Source: Paracyclopina nana (lineage: Eukaryota; Arthropoda; Copepoda; Cyclopoida; Cyclopettidae). Taken from it: a stretch of DNA of 64,000 nucleotides. A program made the translations under genes and the position numbers. Numbering within the stretch: position 1 is the stretch's first letter; each line of letters starts with the position of its first letter. The notes under the pieces were generated by a model that searched no databases, was not told where the DNA came from, and saw nothing but the letters and a program-made list of their open reading frames with translations. This document shows, one piece after another, positions 19,966 to 32,300 of the stretch. Location of the stretch: positions 3,720,001 through 3,784,000 of the forward strand of contig JAGUCH010000004.1 of NCBI GenBank assembly GCA_019096065.1, given 5' to 3'.

Positions 19966-22620
19966 ATGCAAGCAGCATCAAGTGAGTTGACAAGCGTTAA
20001 ATATGCTACTACTAAACAAAATTTACATTTGAAATTTTATTTGCTGCGTTGCAGAACACAAATTCTTGCTACTCAACTTCATCGGGTTCATGGGCTTGGT
20101 GGTGGTTTTGATGTCAAGCAACAGCAAAATCATCACATCCATACAAGTAAGCAAAAATTAGAAATTACGTCAGCTTTCACTTTTGTTGTTTCACTTTCAG
20201 ATTCAAACAATAGATGGAAGACTTACCCTGTTCAATGCTGACACAAACACAAATTCCTTTGGTGGCCTCAGCAATGGGCAGAAAGTGTCACTGGAAAGCC
20301 ACCGCAGCTTGGACCCAGTTCCAAAGTTCAAGGAGCCCAGTGTGAAAGCCAGCATTTTGCACAACAGGCCTCCAGATAGTGAAGTCAAATTTGAGCCAGA
20401 TGCAGTAAGGAGATTTTGAAATTATTCCATGCCACCATTTTCCACCCTTAATTGTAGGAATGCATCACAAGGAAGAGAGCCATGAAAGAATCTGTGGTGA
20501 AAGCCATGAACAATTTCACATGCTCTGTGTTTCAAGGCAGGAATCAGCATGAATGTGTTGCCTTGGAGAAAGAGGCCAAAGACTTTTTTGCAGATGCCAA
20601 TGTTCTGGCCAGAATACTAAATCCACAAACTTATTTCAATCAGATCACAACTGTGGCTTTCAGAGAGGTATTAGGAATGAAAAACCCTGCAGCGAGGACT
20701 CCTTAACCAGATTACATTTTCAGCAAACTGAGGCAGAGAGAAAAGTTCCTTTTGCATTCTCCATCCTCAACCATTCAAATCTGGGTCTTTTGGAAGCTCT
20801 ACTGAGTGCTATTTTCAGGCCTCACAATGCTTATTGCATTTATGTGGATGCCAAAGCTAGTGACTCCTACAAGGTAACCCTAACCTTATTCTCTAAAATT
20901 CCAGCTTAAATGGATAATTTTTTTTCATCTGGTGCTTTTATCAATTTTTGCCTTGGATTTTTCAAATGCACGCCAAAACTTTCTTCTAAACTTAATTAGC
21001 TAAAAGCAGCAAAGCTTTTAGAAGCATAGCTTTGCTAGCTAGTCTGGTAAATATAAATAAAGACATGATTTTATTTTTCTGAGCACTTGTCATGGTGGAT
21101 TAATCAATGATTTTATTTCAGTCCTCAGTGGCAAAATTGATGAATGTGTATCGGTACAACTTCCCAGACACAACCATCATAATGGCCAATCCAACTCTTA
21201 GAATCTATTGGTCAGGTGTATCCATCCTTGAGGCAGGACTGGACTGCATGGAGCAGCTCTTGAATGCCAATGACCAATGGAAGTTCTTCTTCAACTCTAT
21301 TGGGACAGCTCTTCCTGGAAAGCCCATCCAGGTCATACCAAATATAAGGAATACAGTCAAGAGAGCTATGTAACTTTGGAAATTATTTTAGGAAATTGCT
21401 GAGATGATCAAGGACTTGAATGGAGATATTGTGTCTTCTGTCCCAATGACTGATTTCATCAAAGGCTACCAAACTCACAAATACATGCTTCCCAAGTAAG
21501 CAAACATGAATGCTTTTGACGCTTTAGCCCCAAATCAAGTGGTGCTTTCTTTCTAATCTTGGGAGCTAGTCTTTTTCCTGTTAGAGCAATGAATAGAAAA
21601 GTACTAGGGAAGCTGTAGTACTTTTTGCCACTTATTTGATCAACTAATATGGCCCTTTGACAATTTCGAGTAAGCTGAATTTTATCAGTTGTGAAAGGTA
21701 ACACAAGAAAATGTAATTAAACCTAAAAATCGCCAATTAAGGCACTGGATTTTTTATCCTTTGAAAGGGGGAAAAGCTTCTTTAAGAGCCAATTAAGAAA
21801 TGTCACCAATTTTAAGAAGTGACAGTGCAAAAAATAATGCTAAAGCTCTCATGTCCAGGTGTACTCTTAACTAAATCTGCTTTTTCCTTCGCAACTTTCT
21901 GTAGAGATGCTGAGACAATCAACTTTGACAATTATGAACGAGGCAAGCAAGACGTGTTTCTCTATCATGAAGAGCATTTGCCATATAAGACCACCATAAG
22001 AAAAATGAGGCCTCCAGTAAGTACACATTTTTTTGCGCCGCATAAGCTTAATTATGCGTAAACTCATACCACATTTTTAGAGAGGAATCGTCCCATACTA
22101 CAACATGACAGAGAGTGTCATTAGCCGCAAAACGGCCTCGTTTTTCCTGCATAGCACGGTAGGCTGTTTTATAAATCCTATGGAGTTGAGAGCATACATA
22201 TATTAAAAAGTTGACAATGATAGGTTGCCAAGGAGTTCAGAGCTTGGGTGCAAGATATCAAGGCTCCGGAAGAGTTTTTCTATGCTACATTAGCAAGAAT
22301 AGACCAGAAAAGTGCCGAGAATCCAGGAAGGTTCTCAGTGGTTCAAGGTCTGGATTGTTTTCATAATTATCAATAGGTAGCTGGGAAAAAATAATTGTGC
22401 CGTTTTAGATTTTGATAAGGACACAACAAATGGATTTTGTCCTCGGTATTCAAATTGGAACGACACAACTTGCCACGGGCTGATGAAGCGGTGGATTTGT
22501 AATTTCGCAATGGGAGACGTGCCCGGGGCATTGGATTCCAATTGCATCTGGATGAATAAGTTCGATTTGAACGTAGATGCCGAAGCTGTCGTTTGCGTCA
22601 GAGAATTCCTAGTACGTTGA
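19966..22620 (+). CDS. GT14-family (GCNT-like) N-acetylglucosaminyltransferase, 503 aa
   Basis: Eleven exons join in phase: 19966-19981, 20055-20146, 20201-20404, 20458-20667, 20724-20873, 21122-21331, 21392-21495, 21905-22016, 22081-22158, 22224-22347 and 22409-22620. The first exon is only 16 bp. The protein is a type II membrane enzyme: a short basic N-terminus, signal anchor FLLLNFIGFMGLVVVLM at about residues 9-25, a stem, then the Branch domain. Family features include the segment around FSILNHSNLGLLEALLSAIF with CIYVDAK, the YWSGVSILEAGLDCMEQLL region, and conserved cysteines near the C-terminus. Enzymes of this family add beta-1,6-GlcNAc branches to mucin-type O-glycans (core 2) or related acceptors in the Golgi. 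Exact acceptor specificity cannot be read here. Length fits the family (about 430-500). Confidence 0.85.
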
Positions 22621-23059
22621 TATCGCGCAGATGTGTGCGATATGTGGCATGTATACCAAACCCTTGAGAATTTTTATACCTAGTAGCTGCTATAACGTTT
22701 CAATACATTTATCAGTCTAGCTCTCTCATATGCTTGAACTTGCATGCCTCTTTTGACTCCAGCATTATTTATGGCCAACTGGGTGCTGCCTTCATATTCT
22801 TTCTTGATTCTTGCAGGTCCTTTCAGCTTAATAATGTACGGCTTTTCCACGTTAGTAGGCTGCCTATTGCGTCGTCCTCCTTCATTAATTGATCCGAGGT
22901 TATAAACTTTTTCGTCTAGATGAGGAAAGAAAAGAAAGTTTCCCACTTTTTCTACCCAAAATGTACATCAATAAATTATGCATATCGAGGGGGTTCGCGG
23001 TTGTCACATCTTGGAAGATGCATTACAATATTGCATGTTTATTACGTAATTGAATTACT

Positions 23060-26000
23060 TCACGAGTAGATGCGTAGCAGAAGCATTGTAAAACTAATGC
23101 TTGTGAAAATAGATGAGCAATGACTACAAATTTGGTGCGATCCACTAATGCTGTCTGACTGAATGATTTGAATTCCATTCTCGTGCATTTGGAGTAAAGC
23201 ATCTTCCACGCCTTCAGGTGTGAGGCCTCTGGAAGCATCTTGAATCACGTACGTTTCAAAGCCCAAATGTTTGGCATCCATGGCTGAGTAGAAAACGCAG
23301 AAATCCAAGGCTAATCCGGCCACGTAAACAGTGTCTACATTAAGCTCCATCAACTTGTCCTGAAGTTGTGTCTTGGAAAATCCACCATTGTCGAAAAACG
23401 CCGAATACGAGTCGACCTGAAACAATAAAAACATCAGGATATCTACTAATTATGGTACCATAATCAATTATGGTTCATTTCGGAAAGATTGATGACAAGT
23501 CACGCAACCTTCCTATAAAGCAAAAGTACTACGAATTGAGAAAGCGTGCAGCTGACATTTGAGTTGCCAAGCCGGTAAAGCATCACGCCACTCCACCTTG
23601 GTAACTGCTTCTATGCTACACATATAGCTTGTATAACTTTTTGTTGTTGATATATGTGCTAAAAATCTGTGCATGAAAATCGTCAAGAACTGAACTTTGA
23701 CCGTGAGCCTATCACATAGTCATTGTCCAACCCTTAAGCAATCACCATGGAGCCGGATCATGGAGTTATGGACAAAAAGCATATTCGAGTCGAGGGAAAG
23801 ATCTACTCGGCTGAAAAGCTGGCGGAACTCCATCCTGGAGGACCACTATTCATACAGGTATACCGAAAAGCAATTAATTATGTAATTAAGTTCCCATTGC
23901 TTTTTATCTCAAGGCTTTCTCTGGACGAGATGCCTCTCAAGCCTTTTTAAGCTACCATCGACGTCAATTTCCCCACAAAAGGGCTGAACCAGCCTACATC
24001 AGTGATGACACCACCGTCAGCCATGATCCCCAAGACCATGCTGATTTTCTGGAGCTTTGCCAAAGAGTGGATAAAGTGAGATTAAGCCAATGAGTGTGAC
24101 CAAAACAGTGGTGATGATCTCTATCCTTGCAGGTCTTGCCAAGAATGAAGTCATTTGCACCTTGGCATTATTACATCAAGGTTGCTTTCATTTTGGGCTC
24201 CGCGTTTGGTCTCGAGTTGTATATGCACATCAATAGAGCCTATGTATGGTACTTATCAGCTCTAGTCGGCTTATTCTACGCCCTCATAGGTAAAATAATA
24301 CACAGAAAGAAGAGAGGGGCTTTCTCAAAGTTTTTCACATCACGAGATGGGCTAGCTTGTTAGCTTCCCCAAGCTTTGGGGAATTACGTGGCATTATAAA
24401 GTGCCAAAACATCACCAGGGGGTCAAAAAGTTTTGCGAATGGAAGAATCTGGCCAAAAAAATGCTTGTAATATGCTAAAAACAAAGAAAGGAGATACTAG
24501 CTTTTTCCTCTAGGTTTGAACATTCAGCATGATGCCAATCATGGTGCCATTAGCAGGAACCCCTGGGTGAACCGTATTTTAGGCATGAGCCAAAATTGGA
24601 TTGGAGGCAGCTCAATTTCTTGGATTCATCAACATGTGGTGCAGCACCACATCCATACCAACGACTTGGAGAGAGACCCCGACATCGCAGGAAATGCCTA
24701 CATTAGGCTGAACCCCAATCAGAAGCTCATGCGATTCCATATTGTGCAGCATGTTTACTTCTTCTTCCTGATGGCAATCTATGGATTTTCTGTCGTCATC
24801 CAGACCGTGGGTGAGCTTAGTTAAAAAGTGAAGTTGACAACTCACTAATTTGTTTCGCAGAAAATTGCTCATCTTTCCACCATTATTTTCTTTCCTTCAG
24901 ATAACATCCTCAAGGGAAAGCATCACACAACGATGTCAGTCCTCCTTGGTCCCCATCGAGCATTTGAGGCTGTGACCTCAGCTCTCTTCATCCTCAGATG
25001 GATGGTATTGCCTGTTTATCTCACTGGCAGCTTTATGACGCTGCTCCACACCGTGCCCATGTACATTGTGGCAGGCTACTACTTGGCCTTCTTCTTCACC
25101 ATCAGCCACAACTTTGAGGGCGTGCATATGATGGAAGATACCAGGAGGGGATTCAACAGCAAATCTTCCTTCTTGTACAACCAGGTACGTAAGCAGCCAT
25201 TATTTATGGTGAGCAATTTCAGACTTGATGAACTTCAATTGTTCTTAAAGTTTCGGCGAGTAGCTGCAGTGAAGCATAAAATTGCCATAGCTCTTAAAGT
25301 GACATAACTACGCACAACACAGTCACTAGGTACTATAAAGTATTTGAAGGAAGCAGGTGCTTTGTGTTTAGTGTATATGTTAGTTTTTATGGCCATGAAG
25401 CAGTTTTTATGAGAAAATGCATCGATCTTGTTGCAGGTGGTGACGTCCTCCAATGTGGGTGGAGCTTTCCTTTGCATGCTCAATGGAGGGCTCAATTACC
25501 AGATTGAGCATCACCTATTCCCCCGAATTCAGCACTCTCATTACCCGAAAATTGCGCCAGTCATCAGAGCCTTCTGCGAGGAAAAAGGAATTCCCTACGT
25601 ACACTTTGACTCCATTAATGAAAATATGGCGTCTTGTGTCAAACATTTGATTGATTTAGGGAACAATGTCAATCCAGTTCACATTACTATGATTTCTGCT
25701 GCCAACTAACTAAAGTATCTTCTCTCCCTCTTCACTATGAAATATAGCGTCAATTATAGATATCGAATTTATGTAATTCATTTTGCCAAAATGCCACCTG
25801 CTAAAGCTATATTAGAATCGAGAACTCAATACCACTTCTCATTAGATGGCGCCACCTTGAAGATAGGACAACAATACCAGAAGTGGATTTTTTCACAATT
25901 TTTGTTTACTGGCACTTTTTTGGACTAAATGGTGGAAATAGCTTGGTCTGTTCCGGCTAAACAAATAGCTGCCCCATCTTGCGGATTGCTAAGTACTGAA

Positions 26001-27020
26001 GGTGCTTTGTAGCTTCAGTTTTTTGCTATGCAATTAGTAATGCTTATATGCACCATGTAACACTATTTCATGGACAATCTGGAACGAAAAAGTTCTTGGA
26101 ACGTGCAGAAAGTGCACACACCCTTTTCCACAGCACAAGTTCCCTTAGCTGATGTGGTGCCCTTTCAAGTGCAAAAATTAGTTCTTATGACTCATTTAAC
26201 TATGCAAGTAGCCTGAGACCTTAATCAGGAAAGTTGAAATATTGCACTTTTTCTTACCTCGCAATTAAATCCCTTTTTGATAATGATGTCAGTGCTGTGA
26301 ATTGCCAGAGATGGGCTCAATTTGGCGTCTTCTGTGTTCATGACACAATGATCTGGCCATAATGTTTGGTTCAATTTATGTGCTGTTGAATTGCTGCTGC
26401 CACAGTTGTTGTTTTTGCACAATGCTCCATTTTCATCGTATACCAGAGATATTGTGTCGTAGATTTCATGCCTGAAAAGTCAAAAGGAGAAATCAAAATG
26501 GCGACTGCCATTCAAATTCTGGGCGTGTGATTTTTGTCCATCTCAAATCTGCCTGAATGTTGCGTTATAAATAGCAAAAAGAGAAAAGAGTTGAGGAGAA
26601 ATGTGCAAATGCATTACCCAATTTGCACATATTACTAGCATATACAGCAAAAGAATCTGATTTTGGGACCAATGAAACTGAAAATATGGAGAGGTTGGGT
26701 GACTGTCACTTTTAAGGAAATTCCGCGCTTTCCCAACCCAAGTCAGCTGATGCATGAATATAAACACGAGTTTCTTACTCTGGATGCTGCGAGGCAAATG
26801 AAATATGATTGGTGCAATGCCAATCTTGTGTCATTACCACCACTTCAAAGTTGTCTCTGATTGAATTTATCACACCAATCACTTCATCCCCATCCTTCAA
26901 AGGTAGTGTGCCACCAGGCAAGAAGCACTTTTGCACATCTATGATAAGCAGAGCTGACTTTTGCCCAAGACAACACCAAACTGCATTGATGAGCACAAAC
27001 AGAGTCACTTTATTCCTCAT
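23060..27020 (-). CDS. Secreted nicotinamidase / isochorismatase-family hydrolase, 270 aa
   Basis: Exons 26779-27020, 26258-26471 and 23060-23416 join in phase. A signal peptide (core VTLFVLINAVWCCLG) precedes the domain. Catalytic features of nicotinamidase are all present: Asp in LLIIDVQ, Lys in IIIKKGF and Cys in GLALDFCV. The metal-binding pattern is the Asp and His of QDWH plus a following His. LWPDHCV and YSAFFDN are also typical. The enzyme converts nicotinamide to nicotinic acid for NAD salvage; a signal peptide implies secretion or a vesicular location. The second intron (23417-26257) holds a whole desaturase gene on the other strand. The exact C-terminus is uncertain: homology ends a few residues before the stop at 23060. 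Confidence 0.85.
23747..25709 (+). CDS. Cytochrome b5-fused front-end fatty-acid desaturase, 427 aa
   Basis: Exons 23747-23857, 23914-24075, 24133-24289, 24514-24810, 24901-25184 and 25437-25709 join in phase. The N-terminal cytochrome b5-like domain carries HPGG. The desaturase domain has the three His boxes: HDANHG, HQHVVQHH and QIEHH; the Gln in the last box marks front-end (delta-4/5/6/8) desaturases. Several hydrophobic spans fit an ER membrane enzyme. It would insert a double bond between the carboxyl end and an existing double bond of a long-chain polyunsaturated fatty acid. Length fits the family (430-450). The exact position of action cannot be read from sequence. The gene sits entirely inside an intron of the antisense nicotinamidase gene. 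Confidence 0.9.
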
Positions 27021-27800
27021 TTTGCTGAAATGCTATCAGCTGGATGAAGATGTTGACAACAACACACTGAAACTACTGCAACTATCTCTACCTGTTCTTC
27101 TCTCATAGCAGGATTTTCACTCTGGGCCACACTTCCCTTCAAAATCCACACTTTCCAGCGCACTAAGCTCGCGCCAACGAGAATTTGCCCCTACTGCATG
27201 AAAGTTTAAACTTAATTAAATAAGTGAAATAAAACAGAGCAGCCAAAATCTAGTGCCTTGCCAACAATATTGGAAGGTAATTTTCACCTGCCAATGCAAA
27301 TGTGAAAAAGTGAGCCAAATGGGTTGGGAGCATAAAAGCCAGCACTAATCCTAAAATCATGAAGGCGAAAAATGCCATTATATCAATATGGTTGGCTCAA
27401 AAAGGTGGGACTTGATATCAAAGCGTGCATTTTTTCACAGGGTGCTGTAAAATGTACAATTATGTACCACTATACGCATGTGTAAAAAATAAAGGAACCA
27501 GAGAAATTCTGGCTGGCCGAACTCGTATTAAAAAAAAACAACTTCTGCGACTGGTAAAACAGTATCTACTAGGCAACTGCAGAGTCATTGTTGGAAATTG
27601 GAAGGAGAAGAAGCACTTTTGAGCTAGAGATAATAGTGAAAAACAAAAGGAAAAAAGAAAAACGCTTCTTCTGTTATGTAAAAATAAATGTTGCCATTCA
27701 TTATTTTTACATTCGTTTTATGCCTCAATGGCTTCACTGGGAGGAGAGTTTAGCTGAAATTCACACATGTGCACTTTGCTGTGGCTGACAGGCTCCAGTT

Positions 27801-28166
27801 TTATGCAGTATGTGTAGCATGCTCTAATTTGGATTGTATTTGATTGTTACCTACTGAAAAAGAGCAAAAAATATTTTTCAGTACTTTTTCCAACTCCATT
27901 TTTTGCACTCTGGTACTATTGTTATCGTCGGGTTCATTCTGCAATATTCGTGCTCCTTCCAACATATGATAAATTATGCATGTCATGGTATGGAGATAAA
28001 GCGTGAGAGGAAAGAAGATCATAATGCTTGACGTACCACTTAAGCCAATTCCTTCCATAATTATTTGATCAAGACTGCTATCTGTGTAGCATACCCCTTT
28101 TTTAGTGCACAACGCCAAAAATGCGATAAAAGTAATATTTCTGTTTTTTCCAAGCATGTAGTACAA
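27801..28166 (-). CDS. Possible small secreted protein
   Basis: An ORF of up to 121 codons opens with a signal-peptide-like N-terminus (ITFIAFLALC). A GTACGT donor and a later AG could remove a hydrophobic stretch of about 100 bp without changing frame, leaving a chain of roughly 90 residues with an acidic middle. There is no known motif and no clear cysteine pattern. It may be chance. Confidence 0.25.
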   Translation of the reverse strand: MYYMLGKNRNITFIAFLALCTKKGVCYTDSSLDQIIMEGIGLSGTSSIMIFFPLTLYLHTMTCIIYHMLEGARILQNEPDDNNSTRVQKMELEKVLKNIFCSFSVGNNQIQSKLEHATHTA

Positions 28167-29391
28167 GTATATTCATAAAAAGAAAGGCTTAGCATTATGT
28201 GACGATGATCATAGCTCGATATTGATTTAGCTGCATATTATGGCAGCAAGCTGAGAAGGCCTGCCTTTTTTGCTTTACAAGCAGGCTCACCAAAAGCCTG
28301 TATTTGCTCTAATATACAACACATCATGAGCAGAGCAAGCACAAGCATAATAAATGCTCATTTAAAAAATCCCAAAAGTTGAAGGCAAGCAAAAACTTTT
28401 ATTTTCCCCCATCTCTTCCCCCATTTTACTTTCAAAGCTAGTGTTGTAGCATGTGCTTTCATCACGTGGTTCCTTGCTAGCTTTGGGTCCGAGCAAATCT
28501 GGTGGAGACAGAAAAAATCGAGTGCAGTAGCAAGGCTCTTGCCATAAATACTATCATAAAGTAAATTAAGTTTGTAAGAAATGCATTATGCATTGGATTT
28601 TCAAGCCATTTTTAAAATTAGAACTTATTTGAAAATGAAGGGTACAATCAAGTTTTTTTAGATAGTATACGTTATAGGTATTTCCGCCTATGAATTACCT
28701 CCTGCATAACAGGTAGCGTGAGTAATTGTGTGGTAATGCACCCAAAAACACATTTATGATAAAATGATGTGCATGCATTATAAATTTGGCCTTATTGCAG
28801 CTGAAACCTTGAGTTCTTCGTCTAAGCAATTAAATTACCTTCAATTATTGCATGGTTATTTTTTACATAAGTGCAATAAAAACTAATATAGAATAAAAGT
28901 ACTATGTAGTCGAGATTGTGGCTCAAAGTAAAGAGAAAGCATGCTATTTCTACAGTAAAAGAGAGTATGGTGAGGTTTGGTGATCAGGGTGTTGCTGTTA
29001 GGAAAGTCCCAGACAGCCTCAAGAGCCTCAGTAGTCACGAGACCACTTTGGTCTGTACAAGTGAAAGCCAACTAGTAGTAAACCACTCTAAGAATAGCTA
29101 AAAGGTGAAACTTGGCTGCACATTCCACTGCTAGCTTGACTCTATCAGCAAAATTGTCGAGGTAAGCCAAACTTGATCTTGGTATCCTTCCCTAATTTTC
29201 CAGGCCTGTTGCCAAGAGCCGGGCTGCTTGCATTAATAAGGGCTTTCTCATGCTCAGAAATGCATGTGATCTCATAATTTCACCAAAAACCGAAATGGCC
29301 TAGCATGTTATTGAGCATTTGGGCTGCCTTTGAAGTCTTTATACTTGTTGCTTTCATACTATACCTAATAAGTTGTTCATTCTGTTTCAGG
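28167..29391. other. No gene seen
   Basis: AT-rich stretch upstream of synapsin. It may contain the unidentified 5' exon and promoter of synapsin, but no exon could be supported. Confidence 0.4.
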
Positions 29392-32300
29392 GACAATTTT
29401 GAGGCTTTAATTTTAGTACCAGATCTTCCAACAGCCTCAAAATTTCGTTCGCAAACTTCAAGACCTCCTTCTCGAGTAATGTCACCACACTCAGAAGAAG
29501 GTAAATTGCATTATACACTCCTGGTTTGAGATTAGCTGTTCTGCCAGACATTTGAATGGCAAATTTATGCAAGGCCAAAGGTGGGCAAGTTCTATATTCA
29601 CGACAAGTTTCTGTGTATACTTGGCTGTTTACTTTCCTACTACAGAACTAGCTGCCATCATGAATAGGTAGGAATTAATGTAAACCTAGCATATTTCCCA
29701 TACCACCGAGTTTCCTTGCACAGCAAGTTTGAAAAGTTGGTTCTTTTTAATTACAGTTGCAAAAAGCCTCAAAAGCAGCATTGAGATTGTGATCTAGCAA
29801 ACAGCTACCAAACATCAAGATTATAGCATAATTAGCCTAGGGAGAACTTTTTTATGCTACAGAGGACATTTTGTAGAGCTTTGACTTTTCCAAACTAGGC
29901 AAATAGTTAGGATAGCGATGCAGTTGTAAAAAATGCATTTTCTTTGGCAAGCAATAATGCAAATTGGCTGGTAGTCCAATATGTAAGAAAGGAATTTTGA
30001 GAACAGTCTAAGGAGTATTAATGAATGTTGTAGACTTTCCTCTGGGGAGCTTAATGGTGAGGACAGAGAGGAAGATGTGGAATACTTACTAACCAGGTAT
30101 AGGGAAATGATCACTAACTTGTCTCTTCTTCTTTTTTCTGCTTCCTCGCATTCTTCTTGTGTGACATTACTACTACTTCTACTGTGCGTATTCTGCATGT
30201 GCCTTGCATTTTTCAACAAGGCTGTCCAATGACAATGTCTCCTCTCAGTATGACAATAGGCTGGACAGAAGCCCAGGAGCAACTTCTCCTGGGGGCTCAA
30301 TAACCAGTCAGTCATCAGAAAAAAGGTAAGAATCTATCATCTTCTTTCATACCTTTAGAATCTATTCTTAAAAACTTCTTTTTGAGTGCCTGGCTTTGCC
30401 TCTAACAAGGTTTTCTAGTGGCCTGTTTAATATTATAGATTCAAGTTTAGTCAAAGTTTGCTTGGCAATTTATTAATGGCGCCAAGCAGGAAATCTGAAT
30501 AGGCCAATTTCTGAACACAAAAGGGGAAAAATAAATAAAACTATGCGGTTTTAAGTGTGACTTGCCTCTTAGTAGCAAACTGAGATGTAAAGCTTTTATT
30601 TGTGGGCCATCAAATAAAATCAGTGCACAGTGGGTTTATTTGCCGATTTCACGCGCACGGAAAAAAGTCGCGAAATCAACGTAGCACCTTTTCTTATTGG
30701 CTGTAAGCTAAAAATATTGCATCCTGGCACCCGGGAGAGCAAGTAAGAGCAGCCAATTCTGGTGGATTATCAACTTATGCTATTAGCTTGACTTCCCTGA
30801 CTTGGTCACTCAATTGGAGTCGTTGTGAATCAAAAGTTATGGGCGATTCAATTTTTTCTCAAAGTGTGCAAAGTTGCTGTACTCCTAAAGTCACCAAAAT
30901 GAACCTTTGCCTAAAAATTATGCTTCCTTCACCAAATTTGAATCTTTATCTGTCAATAAACATTAATTTGTGCTCTTTAGATAGCCTAGAAGTCATACAA
31001 ATTAGAAACTGAAAATGGGTGCTAAAATCGGAAATCTGCGATTTGACGTAATTTCTCGTGCGCGTAAAATCGGCTTTTTGATCCACTGTGCAGTGGCAGA
31101 AAAACCTTTCCAAATCTCGTTTGCTCACGCCAACAAAACAAATGCAATACCTTTATACAAGAGAAGTGGGGAAACTGCCAGAAGCAAATGGAAAATGTTC
31201 TATTTTGAGGCCAGAGGGATTTGGAGTAAGATAAAAAATTGGCCTTTTTAAATCAAGTTATCTACAATTGGTAGCAGCCAAAAAATGCATAATCTGACAA
31301 TTTTGTGCTGCCTCGTTATGCAGTAGTTTAAGTGCAAGCCATGACATCACAATGGTTTTTTGTATGACATGCTATATCATAAGATGGATTGGCCATAACT
31401 GCTTTCTATAACAGTGATAGGCAAGGATCTTTTGCAAAAGCCAATAATATTCCTACAACCACACTGGAAAACAGTGCAGAAGCAGCTCCAACTTTGGCAC
31501 CCAGGAGAGCATTGTCCACTGAGGTAAAGGGCAAATGGACTCAGATAGTAAGGCAAGGCAATGTTGAGCCTGACAGTAAAGAAGGTGATGAGGATAAAAA
31601 GGCAAGCCAGCCCAGATTAAGAAGTTATAGCAAAGAGTTGGCAAGAGCCAAAAAAGATGAAAGAGGTGAAGCAGAAGTAAGGACCACTACTGAGGAGGAA
31701 GAGAAAAGAAGGGATATGTAAGAGACACATGAGCACAGAATACTAATTGAGGCCAACCACAACAGCAGCAAATTAATATAATACTGATAATCCAATACCT
31801 GCCTTGTGATAAATGACACTAACAAGCACGCTTAAAAAAGCTAACAACTTTCATCATCATGCTTCCTTGACATGCAGTATAGCAGCATAAGTGAATAATT
31901 AATCAGCATATGGCTTGCACTGTTTCAGGGCTCAACAAGGCCAAGGTGGGGACAATGAAGGTGACAGGCCAGCTTCGAGGGCCAACAGCCAAATGGGTGA
32001 TCACCAGGGCATGAGCTCTAGTACATCTGGCACCATGTATCAAGGCAAGAGCAAAACAATCTCTGCTCCAACTTCTCCATTGAAAGAGAAGAAATCTTCT
32101 TTCTTTGGAAAGGTAATCATTAATTTACTGCAGAATATGAGCTAAAATCTCAAAAATTGGATCTTTTTCTTCAGGCCTCCAACTTTTCTGCTGTTGTTTC
32201 CCAGAAAATGGAATTGGCCAAAAGTGCTGCAGGCAACATCAGGGTTCCAGGGCTGAACAAGGATAAATGTTTCACACTTCTTGTTATTGATGATGCAAAC

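Noticed and set aside
22680-22946. Minus-strand 88-codon ORF as a last exon of nicotinamidase
   Set aside because: It looks somewhat protein-like, but no matching donor was found in the preceding exon and the family needs no such extension.
29305-29391. Upstream extension of the synapsin exon as a membrane-anchored N-terminus
   Set aside because: The frame is open and hydrophobic, but it ends in a pyrimidine-rich tract and AG; synapsins are not membrane-spanning, so it is read as intron.
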